Below, one piece after another: positions 1 through 7,838 of a stretch of 31,755 nucleotides of DNA (its first letter is position 1; every line of letters begins with the position of its first letter). The DNA comes from Chryseosolibacter sp036402075 (GTDB lineage Bacteria > Bacteroidota > Bacteroidia > Cytophagales > Cyclobacteriaceae), in NCBI GenBank assembly GCA_036402075.1, contig DASWTP010000043.1, forward strand, positions 1-31,755. Direction: 5' to 3'. Below the pieces are notes generated by a model, which worked only from the letters and a program-made list of their open reading frames with translations, was not told the origin of the DNA and did not search any database. The translations under genes were made by a program, and so were the position numbers.

Positions 1-30
1 AGGTTAGTGGAAACAAACCCCATCAAAGAA

Positions 31-306
31 ATGCCACGATTCATAATTGAAAGAGAGGTTCCAGGAGCCCATCAACTTACCGCTGAACAACTGCGGGCGC
101 TCGCACAAAAATCCAGGGATGTGATTTGCAAGATCGGCACAGATATCCAATGGGTGCAGAGCTACGTAGCGGGTGATAAACTCTACTGTGTATACATGGC
201 TCCGAGCGAAGACCTCATCAGGATCCACGCTCAGATGGGCAACTTCCCGGCAAACCTGATCTGTAAAATTTCAGCGATCATCGACCCGATGACGGCCGAT
301 AGTTAG
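31..306 (+). CDS. DUF4242 (SCO4226-type, putative nickel-binding) small protein
   Basis: Small soluble protein of about 91 residues that is nearly all one DUF4242 domain, a ferredoxin-like fold of which Streptomyces SCO4226 is a nickel-binding member. Visible hallmarks are the opening PRFIIEREVPGA, the central WVQSYVAGDKLYCVY strand pair and the APSEDLIRIHAQMGNFPA segment, which matches the family pattern of a His-containing helix followed by a Gly and a Pro. I place the start at the ATG at 31. An in-frame GTG lies at 7, but the family normally begins with a short Met-Pro-Xaa-Phe/Tyr strand. There is no signal peptide. The next gene begins 18 nt after the stop on the same strand, so the two are probably cotranscribed. 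A second DUF4242 domain sits at the N-terminus of the regulator at 4625. Metal binding is inferred from the family and not shown by the sequence alone. Confidence 0.8.
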   Translation: MPRFIIEREVPGAHQLTAEQLRALAQKSRDVICKIGTDIQWVQSYVAGDKLYCVYMAPSEDLIRIHAQMGNFPANLICKISAIIDPMTADS

Positions 307-324
307 TCACCAACGCCAGCCATT

Positions 325-1113
325 GTGAATATTCCTTTCAGGCTCGTAAAACGCAACTACGATTTACAGATCGTCTTAATCGTGGGACTGTTGATTGCTA
401 TCCTCCTGTTGTCCGTCAGTGAGGAGCTTGGAAATATTTTGTTGACTGAACTTATCAGCGTTAGTGTTACGGTGTTTGTCATCGATAATTTGCTCGAACG
501 CAAGGAACGAAGAAAACGCATTGCCATTGACCAGCGTATCCTACGCGAAATGCAGTCGGTGATTGCCTCGTACTTTTCAATCTGGAAACATCTCGCCTGG
601 AAGTTCCTGCCGCAGCAGCGGATCGGCAGCGAAAAAGACTTCGCTGATCTCTATGGAGCTCTGGTAAAGAACTCCTATATAAACGTTGAATTTGAGATCG
701 TGTCGCTGGAAGCTCCTGAATCGTGGGACCTGCTCTATCACCGCAGAACCATTAAGCAATGCTTCCAAAACTACCACGACTCCATGCACAAGCAAATCAA
801 AACGTTTATTGCGGCCTACAGCACATACATCGAACCACAGCTCTTTAACCTGCTACTCGACCTGCTCGAATGCCAGTATTTCCGCAGTATCCACCTCATG
901 AACCAACCCGAAACACAAACTGTGCTACTTGAACTGGAACAAGACATCAACCGCCTTGACTCCTATATCAACGAAAATGACCACCGGCACTTACAAAAGA
1001 TTATAGAGCTGATAAACTACGGCCAGCACCTGCACACACTCATCAACCGTTTTGAAGATGTGAAGGCTGAGTTGTACGATTTACGGGAACAGTTCAGAAA
1101 TCCACTTGATTGA
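325..1113 (+). CDS. hypothetical membrane protein with two N-terminal helices and a long cytosolic tail
   Basis: I do not recognise this family. The 262-residue protein has two closely spaced hydrophobic helices (about residues 15-31 and 36-55). A strongly basic stretch, ERKERRKRIA, follows at about 58-67, so the remaining roughly 195 residues should be cytoplasmic by the positive-inside rule. The tail is mostly helical and charged with no enzyme motif I can identify. The start is a GTG at 325; there is no ATG before the first helix. It lies 18 nt behind the DUF4242 gene and is probably its operon partner. It ends convergently with the next gene, with a strong inverted repeat between them. 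Confidence 0.7.
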   Translation: MNIPFRLVKRNYDLQIVLIVGLLIAILLLSVSEELGNILLTELISVSVTVFVIDNLLERKERRKRIAIDQRILREMQSVIASYFSIWKHLAWKFLPQQRIGSEKDFADLYGALVKNSYINVEFEIVSLEAPESWDLLYHRRTIKQCFQNYHDSMHKQIKTFIAAYSTYIEPQLFNLLLDLLECQYFRSIHLMNQPETQTVLLELEQDINRLDSYINENDHRHLQKIIELINYGQHLHTLINRFEDVKAELYDLREQFRNPLD

Positions 1114-1145
1114 CCCAAGTGGCAGCAATTCCGAAAGATATCTGA

Positions 1146-1191
1146 AGCAATTGGCAAATAAACTGACCTTAAGCGCTCATTGCCAATTGCT
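1146..1191. terminator. perfect 12-bp inverted repeat between convergent genes (putative bidirectional terminator)
   Basis: AGCAATTGGCAA at 1146-1157 is exactly complementary to TTGCCAATTGCT at 1180-1191, with a 22-nt loop. It lies in the 106-bp gap between a plus-strand stop (1113) and a minus-strand stop (1220), where a bidirectional terminator is expected. Neither side has a long T-run, so it may act as a simple hairpin terminator or mRNA 3' stabiliser. Confidence 0.6.
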
Positions 1192-1219
1192 ATTCATCAA
1201 TTATTGAACTCTTGCAGCG

Positions 1220-4200
1220 TTATTCTTTCAGGAAACGATACCTTTCCTTTCCACCGCCACGCACCACTTCTACAATATAGAACCCAGGCTTGAGATGGGT
1301 GATGTCGATAGCACCGGCCTGCAATCCATCGGTTGCCACTTCGACTCCCGACAAACTCCTTATCGTAACGGCAGCATCTTCGAACCCATGATAGACGATT
1401 TCTCTTGCCGGATTCGGCCAGATCATTGCGTTCGCATTCCTATCGTTAGAAGGAAGTACATGCACCTCGAATTCGAATACAGTGCCAGTAGTATCTCCAT
1501 CTGATGGCACCACAGATACCTGTAGTTTCCCTTGACGCGTGCTGTGCGGAACTATAGCGCCATCAACCACATCATAGCCGTCACCGGGAACTGCCAGCAC
1601 GCTGAAGCCCTCGGTGTCATCAACATCCACGATCTGGAAGTTATCAGACAAAAGTGTCAGAGGCGATGATTGACTGCATTTTTGATTCTTCGTTGCACTC
1701 ATGATCGTAGGCGGATCGTTTACAGGTGAGATTTCTGCGGTGAATGTAAACGGATCACTTACCATTACCCCATCGTACAACGTCAGTGTGATTTGAACTG
1801 GGCCATTGTAATTTTCAGCGCCCACGATCGAATTTCCACTCACCGTAAAGTTCTCACCTGCTTGCACCTGCACGCTGATCGCTGTAGAATCACTATCTAC
1901 ATCGGTGAACGAGATTCGGTCCAGGGCAATTTCCGTTAAAACGTCTTCGAGTATCTGCACGTTCACAGCGGTGATCACTGGCTTGTCATTCACAGGTGTA
2001 ATCATGATGGAGATCTCACCAGATACCAGCGCCTGCGAATTGTTGAGCACTATGACAGGAACGGTGATTACGCCATTAAAATTCAGCGCGGGCGTAATGG
2101 TGTTGCCGGAGACTGAATAGTTGTCGTTTGGAGAAATCTGGAGTTGCAGGTCGGCAACCTGTATGTCGCCCAGCCCCTCTATGATAATGTGTCCAGGAAG
2201 CAATTCGAACGATGTATCTTCCGCCACTGCCCCCAGTGTAGTTCCAGTGATTGAGATGCTGGAGCGAAGGAATTTGCTCATAAACACTGCCTGTCCATCA
2301 AGCGTGTTTTCTCCAACCATCCAGACTGCATTGTTGTCGGCTGCGATATCCTCGACAAAGCTTGCCTTGAAGTTCGAGGGGAGCTGGAAAGAATTATCAA
2401 TCGTTCCGTCCGGTGCAAGCCTGTCAACGTTGAAGAGATACGAATCACCCTGAAAATCTACTGTTGTCCTGAAATACCCTGAAACATCTGGCCGGAAGTG
2501 GTAGATCTCGCGTGGCTGCAGGGTTTCGTAATTTGCCATGAACGTTTCGTCAAAGGTTCCGTCATTGTTCACCTTTACGAGGGCGTTCATCACAGGACGT
2601 CCGTTAAAGGATTCCATATATCCACGAAGCACAAAACCACCTTCTGCTGGCAGTACTTGCGTCAGAAATGCATTCGCGTCCGGGCCCGTTCCAATCGCGA
2701 ATGACCGATCAAGTGTTCCATCGGTGTTAATCCGAATGATCGTTGGCACGGGCTCACCATTCCACTCATTGGAGATTGATGCATATATGATCTTGCCGTC
2801 TTGTTGCACAATGAAATCAGGTGCTCCACCGTTATCGCCACCCGCGCAAGTGCCACAAGCAAATGTCGGATCCAATTTCCCATCAGCCTGAATCCTATAG
2901 ATGTTGTTATAGCCAAGCATAACAATTTTGCCATCGGGTAAGACCTGCATCTTGGTAATTTGAGTTAGGTCATCGGTGCGCTCGATCTCGAAGTCTTCAT
3001 CGAGAGCACCGGTGGCATCCAGCTTGAAAATATCATCGGATGCTGACACAACCACGCCTCCGTTTGCTGCCAGTTCTGCCGTCATTCCTTCTCCGTGATC
3101 TACGGTCACCGCGAACATCCTGTCAGGGGTTCCATCTGGCAGGAGGCGCGCAACATTCTTAGTCAGGTGATCACCAACGCTATAAAAATTTCCTGCAACA
3201 ACAAGCTTATTATCGGCCTGCTTGCGGATCACTTTATAATATCCATACCTGCGCAGGTCAGGGTTGAATTCGGCAACGAGGTTTCCATTGACATCATACC
3301 GGTTGATCCCTGAACGATTATACAAGTCGCTATTTACCACGATCACAGAACCATCCTCCTCCACATCGAAACCTTTTGAATCAAATTGATGCAGGGCAGT
3401 GATGGGCGTAAAGGTAGCATCAAGCGTTCCGTCAGGGTTAAGCCTGGTGATCCTTGTTTCCTGTCGCGGAAGGGCCAACAGCCTGATTACCTCCTGAACA
3501 TAAATTTTGTTGTTCCAAAAACGAATACCGACAACCGTATGCTGCACGGGGGATATCACTTCCTCGCTCTCGGCCGAACCATCATGTCGGACCATATGAA
3601 CCCGGTTGTAGGTTGGAAACATTGGTGTGTTGAAGAAGCGGATGATTTTTCCATCGGGCTGCACTTCAATGCCATTAAGCGTATAGAAGTCACCATATGA
3701 TTTAAATGGCCCCGGCTCGAATGAATAATCTGGTTCACCATTGGCATATACGGCCATGATCATTCCCCAGGCATCACTGATAATGATACGGTCGTCCTTG
3801 AAAAGTATATCGCTCACGCCCACTTGAAGAGGAAAGGAGAACGAGTGATCGATCGTGCCATCGTTGTTGTGCCTTCTCAGGAAATAGCCCGAAGAAATTC
3901 CAAATCCAGCCACCAGCGTTTTACCATCGGGCAGAACTTTTATTGTCCTTATATACTCCATAAAGTCTGCCGACTCAAATGTGTTTACGATGGCACCATT
4001 TGCTGCCAATGTATGAACGCGTGCGGCATCGTGAACAACAATGTCACCGTTACTCTTCGGCTCTATGGAATAAATCGTATTCCGGTATTTGCCCAGCGGA
4101 TAAATAAAGGAGTCATCCAGGCTTCCATCGGCATTTAATCGAATGAGTGACTGCCTCACCTGGCTACCGTACATATCGAAGGCACCGCCAAGCATAATCT

Positions 4201-4342
4201 TACCGTCAGGCATCACCTTGACAATATTAATGCCGGGCCTGGTAAATGGAAGTGGTGAGTTGAAAGAAGGGTCAACGATCTGACTGTACGCAATCGAGGG
4301 CACAAGGCACACGAGTAGCGCAATGAATTTGAGAGGGCGCAT
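1220..4342 (-). CDS. secreted delta-60 repeat protein with tandem-95/cadherin-like region and T9SS C-terminal sorting domain
   Basis: A 1040-residue cell-surface or secreted protein. Residues 1-20 form a signal peptide ending SIAYSQ. From there to about residue 690 run some ten copies of the delta-60 (DUF5122) unit, marked by PDGKI and then a DGTLDxxF-type box (for example DGSLDDSF, DGTIDHSF, DGKLDPTF, DGTFDETF). These probably fold as beta-propeller blades. About 700-960 are Ig/cadherin-like tandem-95 modules, with PVNDKPVI and PVNDPPTI at the junctions. The last 70 residues, from WPNPA through the LKPGFYIVEV motif, are a type A T9SS sorting domain, which is removed on export through PorU/PorV and replaced by a surface anchor. 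It is transcribed alone, from a near-consensus promoter at 4362-4391. The ligand or function is unknown; adhesion or polymer binding is a guess. Confidence 0.88.
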   Translation of the reverse strand: MRPLKFIALLVCLVPSIAYSQIVDPSFNSPLPFTRPGINIVKVMPDGKIMLGGAFDMYGSQVRQSLIRLNADGSLDDSFIYPLGKYRNTIYSIEPKSNGDIVVHDAARVHTLAANGAIVNTFESADFMEYIRTIKVLPDGKTLVAGFGISSGYFLRRHNNDGTIDHSFSFPLQVGVSDILFKDDRIIISDAWGMIMAVYANGEPDYSFEPGPFKSYGDFYTLNGIEVQPDGKIIRFFNTPMFPTYNRVHMVRHDGSAESEEVISPVQHTVVGIRFWNNKIYVQEVIRLLALPRQETRITRLNPDGTLDATFTPITALHQFDSKGFDVEEDGSVIVVNSDLYNRSGINRYDVNGNLVAEFNPDLRRYGYYKVIRKQADNKLVVAGNFYSVGDHLTKNVARLLPDGTPDRMFAVTVDHGEGMTAELAANGGVVVSASDDIFKLDATGALDEDFEIERTDDLTQITKMQVLPDGKIVMLGYNNIYRIQADGKLDPTFACGTCAGGDNGGAPDFIVQQDGKIIYASISNEWNGEPVPTIIRINTDGTLDRSFAIGTGPDANAFLTQVLPAEGGFVLRGYMESFNGRPVMNALVKVNNDGTFDETFMANYETLQPREIYHFRPDVSGYFRTTVDFQGDSYLFNVDRLAPDGTIDNSFQLPSNFKASFVEDIAADNNAVWMVGENTLDGQAVFMSKFLRSSISITGTTLGAVAEDTSFELLPGHIIIEGLGDIQVADLQLQISPNDNYSVSGNTITPALNFNGVITVPVIVLNNSQALVSGEISIMITPVNDKPVITAVNVQILEDVLTEIALDRISFTDVDSDSTAISVQVQAGENFTVSGNSIVGAENYNGPVQITLTLYDGVMVSDPFTFTAEISPVNDPPTIMSATKNQKCSQSSPLTLLSDNFQIVDVDDTEGFSVLAVPGDGYDVVDGAIVPHSTRQGKLQVSVVPSDGDTTGTVFEFEVHVLPSNDRNANAMIWPNPAREIVYHGFEDAAVTIRSLSGVEVATDGLQAGAIDITHLKPGFYIVEVVRGGGKERYRFLKE

Positions 4343-4361
4343 GTTTTGATTGGGTTACAAC

Positions 4362-4391
4362 CAAAGATACTAAAATCCAGGATGGCTGCAA
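4362..4391 (-). promoter_or_regulatory. Bacteroidota sigma-A promoter of the delta-60/T9SS gene
   Basis: On the minus strand TTG (4391-4389) is followed by exactly 19 nt and then TATCTTTG (4369-4362). This is a perfect match to the Bacteroidota pattern TTG-N19-21-TAnnTTTG. Transcription should start near 4355, giving a leader of about 13 nt before the ATG at 4342. Confidence 0.75.
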
Positions 4392-4440
4392 TGTGTCCCG
4401 GGCCAGAAAAGTGTAGCCATTGCGTTGTGGGGTGAGGGCG

Positions 4441-4480
4441 TTAAGGTGTTAAGGTGTTAAAGTGTTAAGGTGTTAAGGTG
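4441..4480 (+). repeat. five tandem copies of an 8-bp repeat, TTAAGGTG
   Basis: Exactly 40 bp holding five units: TTAAGGTG twice, TTAAAGTG once, then TTAAGGTG twice. The array lies in the 282-bp non-coding gap between the divergent promoters at 4342 and 4625. A second array of the same unit, in the same orientation, lies at 7011-7049. No coding role is visible. Confidence 0.9.
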
Positions 4481-4598
4481 GTTGGATGGTTAGTCTGTGC
4501 ATTTACATCAATCCCGCCTCCCTTTAGGGTTCCCGGAATCCCCCGGGCGCCTGGACTCCCTGTCTCCCCTCTTGAATCAAATAAGTAAAACTGTTAGA

Positions 4599-4611
4599 TT
4601 AGGAATCCTAA
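4599..4611. promoter_or_regulatory. 13-bp palindrome, possible operator
   Basis: TTAGGAATCCTAA is a near-perfect palindrome with 6-bp arms and one central base. It sits 13 bp before the ATG at 4625. This would suit autoregulation by the regulator encoded there or binding of a dimeric repressor. Nothing else supports it. Confidence 0.35.
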
Positions 4612-4624
4612 ATCCCCCTCGTAT

Positions 4625-5731
4625 ATGCCAATCTATATGGATCGCCACACTTTACCTGAAGAAGTTAGTGCAGAGCGTGTCGCGCAAATGCATCAGGAAG
4701 ACTTAAAAATCGAGCATCTGTATGGCTGCAAAGGCATGACCTATTGGTGTGATGAACAACGAAAAATGGCCTTCTGCCTCATTCAGGCGCCCAATAAAAA
4801 GGCGCTGGAAGAAATGCATTTACACGCCCATGGCGATTTTCCTCACGAAATTATTGAAGTAGACCCCGCCATCGTTGAATCCTTCCTCGGAAGAATTGAA
4901 GACCCAAAAAACAAAAAAAACACACCTCTCAATATCATTGACGACTCTGCCTTCCGAACCCTGATGGCCGTGAAAATTGAGAAAGGCGTGTTGAAAAATG
5001 TGGATAAGGACGAATTGAATAATGCCGTCAGGAGAATTTACGAATCGCTTGGCAACATTATCCTAAGCTATAAGGGGCGTCCGGTAAAGCAGAAGGACGA
5101 TAGCATCCTCGCATCGTTCGATTCCGTTACCAGCGCGGTGAAATGCACGCAGGAAAGTCAGTCGTTGCTGCAGAATACCTCAGAAGGATTAAACCTTAAA
5201 ATCAAGATTGGTTTAAGTGCCGGGGTTCCGGTGAATGAAAGGCCAGGCATCTTTGAAGACACAGTCAAAATGTCTAAGTACCTGAGCGAAATAACACAAG
5301 GACATGTGACGGTTACCTCGGAAGTAAAAGAACTTTTCGAAAGTGAAAACTTCAACAGCACCATCGATAAATCCATTGGCGTAATCGATCAGAACACCGA
5401 AAAATTTCTCAAAACCCTGATGGATTATTTCGAAAGGGAGTGGAATAATCCCACGCTGAATGTCCAAAAGCTCAGTGTCGAGCTGGGATTGAGTAAATCT
5501 CAGACGAACCGGAAGCTCAGATCGCTCACCGCTAAGTCACCCAACCAGTTTATCCAGGAGATCAGGCTTCAGAACTCACTCACCTTCATCAAAGAAAACA
5601 CCAAGACCGTTTCCGAAATCGCATACGAGTCGGGGTTTGCAAGTCCAACGTACTTTTCACGGGCCTTCAAGAAGCGTTTCGGGATCTCACCGAAGGAATT
5701 CGCCACAGATTACATCCAGGCCTATCGATAG
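4625..5731 (+). CDS. three-domain regulator: DUF4242 + degenerate cyclase-like domain + AraC-type HTH
   Basis: A 368-residue cytoplasmic protein with three parts. Residues 1 to about 95 are a DUF4242 domain (MPIYMDRHTLP, then APNKKALEEMHLHAHGDFP, a His-rich version of the family helix). About 110-240 resemble a class III nucleotide cyclase fold: KQKDDSILASF matches the KxxGDxxxAxF turn and LKIKIGLSAG matches the lRIGIHTG strand. However, the first metal-binding Asp position reads Lys (LMAVKIEKG), so catalysis is unlikely. About 262-366 are an AraC/XylS double helix-turn-helix (VSEIAYESGFASPTYFSRAFKK). The likely job is ligand- or metal-responsive transcription control. The flavoprotein gene 157 bp downstream on the same strand is the obvious target, though this is inferred from position. 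There are no membrane segments. Confidence 0.8.
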   Translation: MPIYMDRHTLPEEVSAERVAQMHQEDLKIEHLYGCKGMTYWCDEQRKMAFCLIQAPNKKALEEMHLHAHGDFPHEIIEVDPAIVESFLGRIEDPKNKKNTPLNIIDDSAFRTLMAVKIEKGVLKNVDKDELNNAVRRIYESLGNIILSYKGRPVKQKDDSILASFDSVTSAVKCTQESQSLLQNTSEGLNLKIKIGLSAGVPVNERPGIFEDTVKMSKYLSEITQGHVTVTSEVKELFESENFNSTIDKSIGVIDQNTEKFLKTLMDYFEREWNNPTLNVQKLSVELGLSKSQTNRKLRSLTAKSPNQFIQEIRLQNSLTFIKENTKTVSEIAYESGFASPTYFSRAFKKRFGISPKEFATDYIQAYR

Positions 5732-5793
5732 TGCCCGGTTCGTTTATGCTAGTCTTTGATTCAAAAGTGCATAACGGTTGGGCACCAATGCGG

Positions 5794-5801
5794 TAGGTTT
5801 G
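5794..5801 (+). promoter_or_regulatory. putative -7 element upstream of the flavoprotein gene
   Basis: TAGGTTTG matches the Bacteroidota -7 box TAnnTTTG exactly. No TTG lies 19-21 nt upstream, so the promoter may need an activator, for example the AraC-type protein encoded just upstream. Initiation here would give a leader of about 80 nt that includes the hairpin at 5826-5854. Confidence 0.4.
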
Positions 5802-5825
5802 TGCCTGTCCAGCAAGCCTGGATTT

Positions 5826-5854
5826 GCTGCCACATCGATTATGTGTCGGGCAGC
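5826..5854. promoter_or_regulatory. bulged inverted repeat in the leader of the flavoprotein gene
   Basis: GCTGC (5826-5830) pairs with GCAGC (5850-5854), and CACAT (5831-5835) with ATGTG (5841-5845). There is a 5-nt loop and a 4-nt bulge on the right side. No T-run follows, so an operator or leader hairpin is more likely than a terminator of the preceding gene. Confidence 0.35.
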
Positions 5855-5888
5855 ATGAGTTGAGTTTATTATCTAAAACCCCATAACG

Positions 5889-7001
5889 ATGAATTTACAG
5901 AAGATCCTAGTTGAAGTCGGTCCGGAAATTGAAAAGCATGGTTTGGTTTGCGATGCCGAAAATAAGTTTGCCGAGAAGAACTTTAAGCTGTTAAAGGAGA
6001 AAGGTGTGTACAAAGCCCTGATCCCCGCGGACCTGGGTGGAGCCGGTGTAAGCTATTCCGACCTCTGCTACTTCTTAAAAGACCTGGCCCAGTATTGCCC
6101 GTCAACGTCACTTGCGCTTTCTATGCATATGCACCTGGCAGCCGTTTTGGTTTTCCGGCATACGAATGGCGATGCTGGCGCTACCAAAACATTGAAGGCG
6201 GTTGTGGAAAAGGATCTGATTCTTCTGAGCACCGGTGGTGGGGACTGGGTGTCGTCAAACGGTTCGGCCAAAAAAGTAGATGGTGGTTATATCATCAACT
6301 GCAAGAAATCCTTTTGCAGCGGAGCACCAATAGCAAACGTTGCTGTTATGAGTTGCGCCTTCGATGATGGAAACAAAGACCAGGTGATACATTTTTCCGT
6401 GCCATTGAATACAGACGGTGTCGAGATCCTTTCCGACTGGAATGCAATGGGTATGCGCGCCACCGGATCGAATTCCATCAACTTCAAAGACGTGTTTGTG
6501 CCCGATGAAAAAATTACCCTTACAAGAGAGCGCGGAAAATGGCACCCGGTGTGGGATACGATCAGCACGTTCGCCTTTCCGGTTTTCATTTCGCCCTATG
6601 CCGGCATTGTTGAAGCCATTGCAAAAAAGACGATAGCTGTATTTTCAAAGAAAGGCACTCATGAGTCGCATGCGCTTTCAAACCTGGGCGATATGCACAA
6701 TCATTATCAGATCACGAAGATGGCGCATCATCGGTTAGTTGAAAACGCTAACAACTTAGCGATGAAGCCGAGCAGTGATTCCGCTTCAGTGGCACTGCAG
6801 GCAAAATCCATCATTACACAACATGGGCGAATGGCGGCACAGGCTGCGATGGAGGCTTTAGGCGGAACATCATACTTTCACAACCTTGGCATCGAGCGCC
6901 TCTATCGCGATCTCCTTGCGGGTGAATTCCATCCCATGCATTCCAGCAAACAGAAAGAAATGCTCGGAAATTACCTGGTGGGGAAAACGCTGGCAGGGTG
7001 A
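5889..7001 (+). CDS. acyl-CoA dehydrogenase-family flavoprotein (possibly DszC-like monooxygenase branch)
   Basis: A 370-residue member of the acyl-CoA dehydrogenase fold: N-terminal helical domain (about 1-110), central beta domain (about 115-225, with LLSTGGGDWVSSNGSAKKVDGGY and GMRATGSNSINFKDVFVPDE), and C-terminal helical domain (about 230-370). FAD is the expected cofactor. The C-terminus (EALGGTSYFHNLGIERLYRDL) resembles the DszC/SfnB/HpaB-like flavin monooxygenase and group-D branch. I cannot point to the catalytic Glu of true acyl-CoA dehydrogenases, so the substrate is open. It stands alone with no beta-oxidation genes beside it. Control by the three-domain regulator upstream is inferred. 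The 8-bp repeat array begins 9 nt after its stop. Confidence 0.78.
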   Translation: MNLQKILVEVGPEIEKHGLVCDAENKFAEKNFKLLKEKGVYKALIPADLGGAGVSYSDLCYFLKDLAQYCPSTSLALSMHMHLAAVLVFRHTNGDAGATKTLKAVVEKDLILLSTGGGDWVSSNGSAKKVDGGYIINCKKSFCSGAPIANVAVMSCAFDDGNKDQVIHFSVPLNTDGVEILSDWNAMGMRATGSNSINFKDVFVPDEKITLTRERGKWHPVWDTISTFAFPVFISPYAGIVEAIAKKTIAVFSKKGTHESHALSNLGDMHNHYQITKMAHHRLVENANNLAMKPSSDSASVALQAKSIITQHGRMAAQAAMEALGGTSYFHNLGIERLYRDLLAGEFHPMHSSKQKEMLGNYLVGKTLAG

Positions 7002-7010
7002 GATGAGGTG

Positions 7011-7049
7011 TTAAAGTGTTAAGGTGTTAAGGTGTTAAAGGTTAAGGTG
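7011..7049 (+). repeat. second array of the 8-bp TTAAGGTG repeat
   Basis: Units read TTAAAGTG, TTAAGGTG, TTAAGGTG, a 7-bp TTAAAGG, then TTAAGGTG. The unit and orientation match the array at 4441-4480, 2.5 kb away. This array lies between the convergent stops at 7001 and 7126. Confidence 0.9.
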
Positions 7050-7093
7050 GATTGGCGGATGATTTTAGTAGTTTTTGTAAGAGATGACGAATT

Positions 7094-7138
7094 AAAAAAA
7101 TGGTGACGACATGTTGATGACCAGGTCAACTTATGTCG
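7094..7138 (-). terminator. intrinsic terminator of the TMEM175-like gene, overlapping its stop codon
   Basis: On the minus strand the last codons form an 11-bp stem: CGACAT (7138-7133) and GTTGA (7130-7126 side), folding back on TCAAC and ATGTCG (7117-7107). It has a 2-nt bulge and an 8-nt loop. Six nt later comes a run of seven T (7100-7094). The stem includes the TGA stop at 7128-7126. Confidence 0.7.
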
Positions 7139-7806
7139 ATGTGACTTTTGTTGCGTGGTTTGGCAAAATATTGTTTGAGGCGTAACGCAAAGTGATGGGG
7201 GAATGCGAATACTGAAAAGAGGATCGCATACATAATCATCGCAATTGTGCTTGAAATAAAACAAATGATGAAGGCGAGAAGAGTGTAATACACCGCAGAG
7301 CGGAATAGCGCCAGGATACTCTTGTAATAAGAATCATCCTCTTTCATATCGAGGAATCCTTTCTTGTATGGATACATCCAAATCAAATTGGCAACGCAAG
7401 CAATCAAAAAATAAGTAAGGCCAAACAGGCGTAAACCGATATTGTTTTCCTCGAGCAGAAACTCAGAAAATAATGAAGTGGGAAGAGGCGTAAAGGTGAC
7501 AATTAAGAGAAGCATACCATTGATCCATAAAAATTTTCCGTCATACTGCACGATATAACAAAAAACATGATGATGGTTGATCCAACAGATCATGATCGTG
7601 CAAAAACCAACAAGGAAGGAAAAAAAGTGTTGCCAGTTAGCATAGAACGCACTGACAAAGTTGAGCCCGATCTCCGAACGTGGGATCTGAAGCAAATCCA
7701 ATACCAGAAGGGTGATGGCGAAACCAAAAATCGAATCACTGAACGATTCAATTCGCCCTAACGCTTTCTCTGGATTTCTTCGGTAGCCTACCTTATCAGA
7801 ACTCAC
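7126..7806 (-). CDS. TMEM175 family (DUF1211) potassium channel-like membrane protein
   Basis: A 226-residue integral membrane protein with about six helices, the usual size for bacterial TMEM175. These proteins assemble as tetrameric K+ leak channels without the classical TVGYG filter. The family hallmark, Arg followed by Phe-Ser-Asp at the head of helix 1, is present as RIESFSD (F22, S23, D24), followed by the pore-lining helix SIFGFAITLLVLDL. The start is a GTG at 7806; no in-frame ATG precedes it before a stop. It lies 32 nt downstream of the large heme-dehydrogenase gene on the same strand, so the two may share a transcript, which ends at the terminator overlapping this stop codon. It is the first of several potassium-related proteins in the window but is not close to the Kup genes. 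Confidence 0.85.
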   Translation of the reverse strand: MSSDKVGYRRNPEKALGRIESFSDSIFGFAITLLVLDLLQIPRSEIGLNFVSAFYANWQHFFSFLVGFCTIMICWINHHHVFCYIVQYDGKFLWINGMLLLIVTFTPLPTSLFSEFLLEENNIGLRLFGLTYFLIACVANLIWMYPYKKGFLDMKEDDSYYKSILALFRSAVYYTLLAFIICFISSTIAMIMYAILFSVFAFPHHFALRLKQYFAKPRNKSHIDIS

Positions 7807-7838
7807 AATTATTGTTTCATCATAATGATTTAGGCAAA

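Noticed and set aside
2538..2891. 117-codon plus-strand frame inside the delta-60 gene (and other antisense frames there)
   Set aside because: Low-complexity Ser/Pro-rich translation opposite a strongly supported repeat protein; a shadow frame.
4441..4480. CRISPR-like repeat array
   Set aside because: Units are 8 bp and directly adjacent with no spacers, and no cas genes are present.
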